From a virus: 23,008 nucleotides of DNA. The translations under genes were made by a program, and so were the position numbers. Below, in pieces: positions 1-7,177 of the stretch. How positions within the stretch are numbered: the first letter of the stretch is position 1; each line of letters begins with the position of its first letter. The stretch lies in the IMG/VR virus record IMGVR_UViG_3300035661_000340, positions 1-23,008 of that record. One strand, given 5' to 3'. Below the pieces are notes generated by a model. That model was not told where the DNA came from. It searched no databases and saw only the letters and a list, made by a program, of their open reading frames with translations.

Positions 1-1946
1 GTTAATGATAGCCACACACGACCCGATACTAACGTTGTAGAAGTAAGAGAAGCTGCTTTTACCGCATCCTCAAAATAAAATGACGCCACTCCAGCAGAAA
101 ATTCTACGGCAGTAAGGTGTTTATCTGAGAATGCAAATTCATTGCTATCCGAGTTTATGCTAGTAGTAGCTAACGGGAACATCCCCGTTGCTGGCCAATT
201 CTCTGATGGATACAATAAATCGGAAGGTATTTGCACGGTAATGGTGTCGGAATTGCCTACTCTTGTTACAGTAATTCCATGCCCAGAAATAGGATACCAA
301 ATAGCAGTGGCCAACTTGACGCTAGGCGAATTAGGATCATTAAGCGCGGAATAATAGGTGTCTAAGATTAAAGAGTTTCGATAAGCATAATCAGGCGCAG
401 AACTAATTCGGTTGCCAATCACATCAAGCACCCGCGCTTTATTTCCCGCGCCGTCTTGGTAATAAAATACTGAAGAGCTAGAAGTGACATTGACAGGAAT
501 CTTCTCAGTGCTATTAGTAAAGACGGGGATAGAGCTACCCAAAGAAGACGTATCTATTTGAGCTAGTTCCGCAACGTCTATTCCTGGTAAAATGTGATCT
601 TCCCAAGTTTTCGATAAATCTTGTATCACATTCCAAGGGCCATTCCATATCTCTGGGGAGGGATTAAATATAGGACTATTCGGCCAGCTAGGATTTTCTG
701 CAGATGACAATCTGAAAGCTCCATTAGAAAAAGCTTTGCCATGCGTACCTTTGTCAGAAGTTTGATAGTATTGCCAATCAGAGTTGGTAAGTGCGTTGTA
801 ATCAATATATTCAGGAGCGTAGTCTATTAAATCTCCATTTTCATTTCGCCATTTTTCATAATATTCAAAGCTAAAATAGAGAAGTTTTAGCAAAGAGCGC
901 AAGTCACGTACTATGCCTTTTCTCTTGAAAAGAGTAAAAGCATAACGTACTTGCCATCTCCAAAAATCAGGATTATCTGTCTTTGTTTCCCAACCTAAAT
1001 TTCGCAACATATAGGGTAGCCAAGCCGCCTTCGCTTTAGCATAATCCATATCTGCTTGCAAATCCAAATCCTCTTCGAGGTATCTAAAAAATGGTGCAAT
1101 AGAATCCATGTATTTTTTGAGTGTTTGAGAGGAGTCAAAATCCCAATACACTTGTGGTACATACGCATACAGTCTTCTACTGAATTTGTCAGCTATACCT
1201 AACGCTCTACTAAAAAAAGCATTGGAATTATTCAACACTGGTGTAGTGAGCGGAGAAGGATTTGTAAAAGGCGAAAAGCCAGGTCCATACGACAGCACAA
1301 ATAGCGGGGTACCTGCTGCCCAAGTACGTCTAAATACAGGTGTTCCATCAGGCAACGTAGTGTGCACTGCAGTATAAAGAGTGGGGTCAAGAGCTACATA
1401 CGAAGTCCAGTCCGGTAACGGTACTGAATCTCCTGCGTCGTAATTAGGATAAACCATTCGCAATCGTTCTCTATCAATAATATCAAACCTAGCTACCTCT
1501 GAACCTAGCAGACCAACAAAAGATTTAGGTAGTCTGTCTGTCGAGTTAACAAACACAACAGTATCGTTGTAATTTACTGCGGCAGTAGTAGAAACAGTGG
1601 GGATATCCCAACGCAATACACGTACATACGCGGTAGGTACAAAAGGCAAATCTTTTGTAAGAGCAGTAGGAGCACTCGCATAATCATAGATAGCTGGGTG
1701 ATAAGAATCGGCGTCTGTCTCCTGCATCACTAGCTTATCAAATTGATAGTACATCTCCTCGTCTTCTATTTTGATATACCCTTCCCAAGGTAAAATGTCA
1801 AACGGGTTAATGAGTTGCTTAGAAATAGGATGCTCGACCAGTCCCAATCCTACCATTGCGTCTTTGTGGTACACCACACGCATATTTAAGTACTGTGCCT
1901 CGTACTTAAGATTGATGGAATTGGCAGGAGTCAGAGGACTGCTCAT
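1..1946 (-). CDS. Baseplate wedge protein, P2 gpI / T4 gp7-like (3' end off window)
   Basis: Likely the outer baseplate component that joins the wedge ring to the tail fibres. The frame is open from an ATG at 1946 to the left edge, giving 648 codons with no stop, so the C-terminus is missing. The ATG is preceded by AAGG about 10 bases upstream and lies 12 bases after the stop of the gp6/J-like gene. Residues about 255-360 resemble the tail protein I core: SRRLYAYVPQVYWDFD, then DSIAPFFRYLEEDLDL, then LPYMLRNLGWE, and finally FTLFKRKGIVRDLRSLLKLL, the family's kGT-type element. P2 gpI is only about 180 aa, so this is a much larger version, nearer T4 gp7 in size. Position after gp25 and gp6/J supports the call. 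The remaining N- and C-terminal regions are not recognised. A fibre gene probably follows beyond the left edge (inference). Confidence 0.72.
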   Translation of the reverse strand, partial: MSSPLTPANSINLKYEAQYLNMRVVYHKDAMVGLGLVEHPISKQLINPFDILPWEGYIKIEDEEMYYQFDKLVMQETDADSYHPAIYDYASAPTALTKDLPFVPTAYVRVLRWDIPTVSTTAAVNYNDTVVFVNSTDRLPKSFVGLLGSEVARFDIIDRERLRMVYPNYDAGDSVPLPDWTSYVALDPTLYTAVHTTLPDGTPVFRRTWAAGTPLFVLSYGPGFSPFTNPSPLTTPVLNNSNAFFSRALGIADKFSRRLYAYVPQVYWDFDSSQTLKKYMDSIAPFFRYLEEDLDLQADMDYAKAKAAWLPYMLRNLGWETKTDNPDFWRWQVRYAFTLFKRKGIVRDLRSLLKLLYFSFEYYEKWRNENGDLIDYAPEYIDYNALTNSDWQYYQTSDKGTHGKAFSNGAFRLSSAENPSWPNSPIFNPSPEIWNGPWNVIQDLSKTWEDHILPGIDVAELAQIDTSSLGSSIPVFTNSTEKIPVNVTSSSSVFYYQDGAGNKARVLDVIGNRISSAPDYAYRNSLILDTYYSALNDPNSPSVKLATAIWYPISGHGITVTRVGNSDTITVQIPSDLLYPSENWPATGMFPLATTSINSDSNEFAFSDKHLTAVEFSAGVASFYFEDAVKAASLTSTTLVSGRVWLSL

Positions 1947-1958
1947 TTTTGCTATACC

Positions 1959-4601
1959 TTAATCCGAAGAAGGAATTACTTTGATTATGATATTGGGAGC
2001 CAAACTTACAGTTAAGTTTTGAGACTTACCATAGGCTGCATAAGTAGTAGAGTTAGAAAATAGGTTTCGAGTTATTCCCCACAAAGTCTGGCAGTCTCTA
2101 TTCTGATATGCAATAAATTCTCCCGCAATTTTTATTACACCAGAAGGAGGTAGCAAACTAAAATCACTGCCAGCATTTGTAGCTAAAGAAATGCTATCAA
2201 CTGGCTGAGGTAACACGTCTTCCCCCAACAAGAACGGCATACTGTTAGTGTTAACCTGCGTAGATATAGTACCAATAGCATTTGAAAAAGGAAGTAAACC
2301 TAACACAGAGTCATTAGGTACTCCCGTTATGTCTTTGTCTATCACTAACGGTACATAATTGGCCTGAGTTGGGTCCGTATTATTAACTACATATTGTGTA
2401 GCATGTGAAAACTCAACGGAAGCGATGCCTGGGATAGCCTGTACTGTACTGAGTATGGGTGATATTCTCAGCGGCATACCAAATCCCCAAGTCTGATTAG
2501 TAAAGTTGAAATAAGATTCGAGGGCATTTATGATAAGATTTGCTACCGAGGCAGAGGCAGATGAGTCAGAGCGCACGGTCAATAAAATATAGATGGGAAT
2601 AATTTTGCCTTCGAGAATGAGCAATTCGCAAGGCTCCACTTTGTATGTATTTATTGCCCGATACAGGTCGGGTCTCACTCCGCCTAAATACACTCGACTA
2701 TCTTTCATGTGTGACGTTACCTGTGTGCCATATTTTCCACGAGAAACGATATTCAAGCCACAGAAAGGTTGCTGTCCTCCTGTATTGGATTGAGAGGTAT
2801 AATACGTAAAACTTGAAGAACCAGCAGAAGGATAGTCTGGTTCTACTTGAGCTTCTATAAATTCATCGTCAATCTGTAACAACGCTATCTGAGAATCCAT
2901 ACCAGGCCATAGGGGACTATAAACACCTGGACCTTCCACATTAAATGGCTGTCCCGTGGAAGTAGTTAATTTAACTGCCATTCCAGCGGGCACGTTGGTA
3001 AACCCATTTAGCAAAGAAAGTCCAACAGTAGCACCTATAGGAAATAAGCTTGTGGCATCGTCATCCGCAATGTATACTGAATAGTATTGATTGTGAACAG
3101 ACGCAAGATCTGAGGGCAAACGAGAACAAACACGACTAATGCCATTCACCGAGAGCAAACCAGTATAACCCCCAGACAGGCTACTTGCTATAGTACTGAT
3201 ATTTTCCTCGAACTCTACTACTGTTGCTTGTCTATTAGCATAGTAAGTAGTCTTGGTCACAGTATAAAAGGGAAGACCTTGGTTAAGAATGGTTTGATTT
3301 ACCCCATAAAACGGTCTAGCATAACCTTCTGCTGTCAAAGTGTATTCCATGATTCTTAAACGAACTAGGTTGCCAGTTGCATCATTATTCAGTAGCTCGG
3401 CTTGTGCCTTAGCTATTCCTGGAAATTCAGAGGCGTATGAAGCAAAATCTTCTCCAGACACTAATCGTCCTTGTCTTCGGATTCTAGCAGGTAACAGGGC
3501 TTTGATTGTAGCCAAATTATCTCCGTTACCTCCTCCAATAGATGCAGCAAAGTTTGTCAGCATGACTGTGGTAGGTGCGGACTGAGTGGTATACGCTGAA
3601 ATAGGCAGATTAATGCTGCTAGATGAAATTTTCTTTGCGCTATTGGGCGAAGTACGATAATACACCCTAATAAAGTAGTTCTGAGGGGGGATGGCTCCAA
3701 ACACACCATTACCAAATTTAATAGAAGCTCTAAAATTCCCGTCCCATTCCATTTCATAGTTTTTGTCATACGGTCCACTGCTAGACAAAGTAGCTACTTC
3801 AGTCCAGGCATTGTCTACAACAGAGCCATCACGAGAAATAAGTTGTACTGACGCTCTAAATCCTCCGTTAGCATAATCGGTAAGAATAGGAAAATAGGCT
3901 AGAGAGAATAACTGGTCGGCGCTACCATTAGATACGAAGGTTTCTATGTGTGACACACCTTCGACAAGTATCCAAGGTCTTGCTGGTGGATTGTATAGCT
4001 GATTAGCGGGAGGGTCGGAGTTTACAGCATTGTTATTGATAGCTAAAAACTTGGAGCCGCCTACAGCGTCTATATATTTAGGAATGTAGTCATCAGTTAG
4101 TTCAAACAATTCAAATGACGCAGTACCCAACTCAGTTGCCACGTCCACTCTCTCACCAGGAGTGATGTACACATCCGAAGTCAATACGTTATCTGTGCGA
4201 GTCATACGCATATTGATATATTTGGTTAGTGGGTCCACTTGATACAGAAATGTGGGTGATGGGGTAATAAGTTTTTCCCCAACCAATAGCATCATGCGAG
4301 TCAACGTTTCTGTATCAGTTACTGAGTCTAGATACCCTTGCGCTCTTTGAAAATCGCTGCGAAAAGCTAACATACATGCGGTATACGCAATCAGTTCCAA
4401 CAACATCATGCCTGATGAACTCTCCAAGAAGTCCGTCCAATCAGGATAATTCTGGCTGATGAATTGCACAAGCAATGCCCGAACAGTATTGAAATCATAT
4501 TGCAACGAATAATCTGGTAGAGAGCGCAGCCGCTTAGTAAAACCCAAAGCGATAGCGGTTACAGGAGGCAAACAAGAAGTGGGTTTGGCGGTAGTAGACA
4601 T
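1959..4601 (-). CDS. Baseplate wedge protein, gp6/J-like
   Basis: Forms the inner baseplate ring (T4 gp6, P2/Mu gpJ family) that triggers sheath contraction. The protein has 880 residues. Its N-terminus carries the conserved gp6/J helical signature: FISQNYPDWTDFLESSSGMM, then LELIAYTACMLAFRSDFQRA and LDSVTDTETLTRMMLLVGEK (residues about 46-110). A FGNGVFGAIPP turn at about 296-306 and a second conserved block at about 367-403 (LPARIRRQGRLVSGEDFASY, then FPGIAKAQAEL) are typical of the J core. Residues about 410-700 look like inserted beta-rich material with no family I recognise. The start is the ATG at 4601, preceded by an AGGG-type site. It begins 13 bases after the gp25-like gene ends and is followed 12 bases later by the gpI/gp7-like gene, the usual gp25-gp6-gp7 or W-J-I order. 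Confidence 0.88.
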   Translation of the reverse strand: MSTTAKPTSCLPPVTAIALGFTKRLRSLPDYSLQYDFNTVRALLVQFISQNYPDWTDFLESSSGMMLLELIAYTACMLAFRSDFQRAQGYLDSVTDTETLTRMMLLVGEKLITPSPTFLYQVDPLTKYINMRMTRTDNVLTSDVYITPGERVDVATELGTASFELFELTDDYIPKYIDAVGGSKFLAINNNAVNSDPPANQLYNPPARPWILVEGVSHIETFVSNGSADQLFSLAYFPILTDYANGGFRASVQLISRDGSVVDNAWTEVATLSSSGPYDKNYEMEWDGNFRASIKFGNGVFGAIPPQNYFIRVYYRTSPNSAKKISSSSINLPISAYTTQSAPTTVMLTNFAASIGGGNGDNLATIKALLPARIRRQGRLVSGEDFASYASEFPGIAKAQAELLNNDATGNLVRLRIMEYTLTAEGYARPFYGVNQTILNQGLPFYTVTKTTYYANRQATVVEFEENISTIASSLSGGYTGLLSVNGISRVCSRLPSDLASVHNQYYSVYIADDDATSLFPIGATVGLSLLNGFTNVPAGMAVKLTTSTGQPFNVEGPGVYSPLWPGMDSQIALLQIDDEFIEAQVEPDYPSAGSSSFTYYTSQSNTGGQQPFCGLNIVSRGKYGTQVTSHMKDSRVYLGGVRPDLYRAINTYKVEPCELLILEGKIIPIYILLTVRSDSSASASVANLIINALESYFNFTNQTWGFGMPLRISPILSTVQAIPGIASVEFSHATQYVVNNTDPTQANYVPLVIDKDITGVPNDSVLGLLPFSNAIGTISTQVNTNSMPFLLGEDVLPQPVDSISLATNAGSDFSLLPPSGVIKIAGEFIAYQNRDCQTLWGITRNLFSNSTTYAAYGKSQNLTVSLAPNIIIKVIPSSD

Positions 4602-4614
4602 AGTTTAGGTCCCT

Positions 4615-5004
4615 TCATCCTAAAAGCGGTTTTTTGAATTTCACGGCAAAGTCAAACGGATACTCATTTTGTGTTTTTCTGTCTTTAATCGACATCAAAA
4701 TATGACATACTGGAGGTTTGGCGTTGTTATCTACATACGCGGATATTGATAACACCTGTAACAACGGCTCAAACACTGACATCTGTTCCACTATCGCGGA
4801 CTTAAGATTAGTGAGGGAAGTAGTATCTAGCGGGTCAAACAAAAAGTCGTGTACCCCAACTCCAAAATAGGGCAACATTACTCGCTCGCCTTTTCTAGTC
4901 AATAGCAATTGTATGAGACGACCTTGTATAGAGTTTTGCTCCGAAGCTATTTTGAAATAGCCAGCAATGCCTTTTTGTATAGGAAAATCTATTTGAACTG
5001 ACAT
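4615..5004 (-). CDS. Baseplate wedge protein gp25-like (GPW/gp25 family)
   Basis: A small baseplate protein of 129 residues, the usual gp25/gpW size. It links the innermost sheath ring to the wedges. The diagnostic family block is present: IQGRLIQLLLTRKGERVMLP, then YFGVGVHDFLFDPLD (residues about 25-60). It contains the conserved R-x-GER-x-M-x-P-x-xG pattern and the LFDP turn, followed by the amphipathic helix LKSAIVEQMSVFEPL and a C-terminal beta region. The ATG at 5004 has AGGA about 8 bases upstream and begins 10 bases after the stop of the 348-aa gene. It lies directly before the gp6/J-like gene, the standard neighbour. The family call is close to certain from motif, length and context together. 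Confidence 0.93.
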   Translation of the reverse strand: MSVQIDFPIQKGIAGYFKIASEQNSIQGRLIQLLLTRKGERVMLPYFGVGVHDFLFDPLDTTSLTNLKSAIVEQMSVFEPLLQVLSISAYVDNNAKPPVCHILMSIKDRKTQNEYPFDFAVKFKKPLLG

Positions 5005-5014
5005 GAGTTATGTC

Positions 5015-6061
5015 CTACGCGCACCCACTGTTGAAAGGACTGTTACTGCTACCTAAATCGATAGAAAGATTAGTTCCAGTACCAAACTGCCCACCAAAAA
5101 GGCTCAAAATTTGTGATAACCAAATACGAAGTCTAGCCTGCCGAGCTTGAATGTGTGCTATAGAGTATATTCCTGCCGACAAAGACTGTAATTTATCTGG
5201 ATCCAAACTTTGTGCCATCGAAGCCCTTTTTTGTAGTCCATCGGATTGAGAAGACACTTGATTCATAACATTCTTAGCTAGATTTGCGGCGTCAGAAATA
5301 CCAACAGCTTGAAAAATAGAAATCGGAATATTGCCTAATCTTATGTCACCAGCATTGCCCAATCGAGAAACCAACTCCCCTAATGGCATACCATAGGAAC
5401 CTTGAAGAGAGGAGATTCGATTGTAAACTATCTCTGCATTTTGCCCCTTGAATGAGGTGGACGTAGTTGTCAGTACTTGAGCCACTAGAGCGGGAGTGAT
5501 ATCTAGCGCGTTTGACGCTTGTGCGGCAGTATTGATTTCTTGCATCAACGTAGCTAAATCTGCCATTTCTCCAAGCGCCTCAAGAGTTTTTAACAGACCA
5601 GAATTATCAGCGTAAGAAAGACCACAATTAGCGCCACCTCCTATAGGTAATCCTACATTACTAGAGGGGTTGGCAGTAAAAGTGATATCTCCCTGCGTCA
5701 AACTGATTAATGTATTAGAGGGAACGCCGCTGATAGAAGAAATCGCATTTGTTGCAATTAGGTCTCCAGGACGTAGATTTGACAAGACTCCTAGACCCGA
5801 TATCGCGGAGGGAGACAACGTTCCATTCGATAACCTAGATAAATCATATCCCAATCCTGGAAGAGCACACTGAGGAATAGGCAATTGCGTGTCGTCGAAA
5901 TTCATACCATTCATAACATCTAACACGTCTTTTAGCAATTTCAACAACTCTAAGATGAGCGTAATAATAGCCAACAAATTTACGACATTCTCCATAGGAA
6001 CAGGAGGGTCATAATCTGTTGATACTGTCAATAATGGGGCGAGACTGAAAGTCATAGACAT
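5015..6061 (-). CDS. Unrecognised baseplate-operon protein with N-terminal hydrophobic helix (348 aa)
   Basis: I do not recognise this family. The gene lies between the gp5-like spike and the gp25-like protein, the slot where P2-type tails and type VI-like systems often carry a PAAR tip or spike accessory. No PAAR pattern is visible. Residues about 25-48 form a strongly hydrophobic leucine/isoleucine-rich helix that could be a membrane segment or a buried helix. Residues 85-150 are rich in Gly, Ser, Asn and Leu (for example GLGVLSNLRPGDLIATNAIS). Residues 155-330 are mostly alpha-helical and alanine/glutamine-rich. The C-terminal end is Gly/Ser/Asn-rich with a near-terminal cysteine, and further cysteines lie at about 65 and 146. 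The ATG at 6061 has GAGG 7 bases upstream; a second ATG two codons later is possible. Co-transcription with baseplate genes suggests a virion or assembly role (inference). Confidence 0.8.
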   Translation of the reverse strand: MSMTFSLAPLLTVSTDYDPPVPMENVVNLLAIITLILELLKLLKDVLDVMNGMNFDDTQLPIPQCALPGLGYDLSRLSNGTLSPSAISGLGVLSNLRPGDLIATNAISSISGVPSNTLISLTQGDITFTANPSSNVGLPIGGGANCGLSYADNSGLLKTLEALGEMADLATLMQEINTAAQASNALDITPALVAQVLTTTSTSFKGQNAEIVYNRISSLQGSYGMPLGELVSRLGNAGDIRLGNIPISIFQAVGISDAANLAKNVMNQVSSQSDGLQKRASMAQSLDPDKLQSLSAGIYSIAHIQARQARLRIWLSQILSLFGGQFGTGTNLSIDLGSSNSPFNSGCA

Positions 6062-6070
6062 TTTGAGTCC

Positions 6071-7159
6071 TCAGCTGACAGACAAAGTACCAATTACTGT
6101 TATGGTGGAAGTAATCTCTGCGGTAGGCGCTTTTGCCGTGACCGCACCAGTGGTCAGTGATATGTCTGAAGTGGTTATTGTTGTAAGACCAGACACTGTT
6201 AATGTCAACACTCCAGTTATGGTCGTCGTCTGTGCTAACCCTATCGTTTCAGTAAGAGTTCCTGGAACTGTCAAAAAAGTATTGAAGCCTTCTAATAACA
6301 ACATTGGCGGCGCACCAGCAATTGGGTCTTTAATGCCAACTGCGGTAGAAATGCCCCCGTAAATAGCGGCAGCTTTTTGCGCTATTACTGTGGTATTGCC
6401 TGTGGATACCACACTAGCATTTTCTGAAGCGGTGACTGTAAATTTCTTTGTAGCAATATTCACTGACTCGGCAGTAGTAATGACGCAAGAGCCTTTTGCA
6501 TCATCTAACTGTATACTATTTCCTCCCTGTGTTAAAAGGTTTATCTTACCTCCATCTTTGCCTTCTAACAATTCAATCGTGCCACCTTGCTTGCCGGTCA
6601 TTACAATGCGCTCTTCGTCTTTTTTATCAGAGATGACTATCTTTCTGCCACCCTTGGACTCAAGATAAATGCCCTCCGCATCGTCTTCTTCACGAAGATA
6701 AAACGAATGTCCCTTTGGGGTACGAAAACCCCAGGCTTTTGGTATTTTGTCCTGTGGCTTTGTTCTGTCGTATACTTCAAGCGGAATTCTGTCCTGCTGA
6801 TACCAACCCCCAATAACGACGGGGTTATCATAAAGTGTGCTACTGTGTAAAAATAGGATAAATACTTTACACCCTATTGGATACGGAAATGTAGCGCCAT
6901 ATCTTGTTCCAGACTCTTGACCACCACCAAATACATTTAATGTCCAAGCCCACATACCATCATCTTTGTTTTTGCTCTCTCTTTGTGATATTGCCTCAAT
7001 AAGCACTTTTACTCGTCCAAGACCTTCGGGGTCTACATTATTTATGACAACACCACGATACAATACACCAGGAGAAGCCTTGGTTTGACTACCTTTACCC
7101 CAGGCGGCGACTGCTTCTTGGGCAATTGCGGGTTGTGGATGAGGGGGCTCTATACCCAT
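6071..7159 (-). CDS. Baseplate central spike, gp5/VgrG/gpV-like, no lysozyme domain
   Basis: Forms the trimeric cell-puncturing spike under the hub. The protein has 362 residues. Residues about 30-120 form the gp5-type OB-fold: VLYRGVVINNVDPEGLGRVK, later MWAWTLNVFGGGQESGTRYG, then PIGCKVFILFLHSSTLYDNP, and finally VVIGGW, all classic for the family. Residues 145-170 read GFRTPKGHSFYLREED and IYLESKGGRKIVISDKKDEE, the entry to the beta-helix. From about 180 to the end the protein consists of short beta-strands rich in Thr, Val and Ile, as in the triple-stranded beta-helix. Unlike T4 gp5, no lysozyme domain lies between OB-fold and helix. A wall-cutting domain is instead found in the tape measure. 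It follows the hub by 18 bases, the usual hub-spike pairing. The ATG at 7159 is the start that fits the family N-terminus. Confidence 0.9.
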   Translation of the reverse strand: MGIEPPHPQPAIAQEAVAAWGKGSQTKASPGVLYRGVVINNVDPEGLGRVKVLIEAISQRESKNKDDGMWAWTLNVFGGGQESGTRYGATFPYPIGCKVFILFLHSSTLYDNPVVIGGWYQQDRIPLEVYDRTKPQDKIPKAWGFRTPKGHSFYLREEDDAEGIYLESKGGRKIVISDKKDEERIVMTGKQGGTIELLEGKDGGKINLLTQGGNSIQLDDAKGSCVITTAESVNIATKKFTVTASENASVVSTGNTTVIAQKAAAIYGGISTAVGIKDPIAGAPPMLLLEGFNTFLTVPGTLTETIGLAQTTTITGVLTLTVSGLTTITTSDISLTTGAVTAKAPTAEITSTITVIGTLSVS

Positions 7160-7177
7160 CGTGTCTCCTAAGAAGGT

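Noticed and set aside
1186-1377. Short plus-strand frames in the leftmost 2 kb
   Set aside because: A continuous minus-strand frame from 1946 to the edge with a gpI-like core accounts for this region.
5015-6061. PAAR tip protein call for the 348-aa gene
   Set aside because: Position fits, but the protein is far too long and lacks Pro-Ala-Ala-Arg repeats and the metal-binding His/Cys set.
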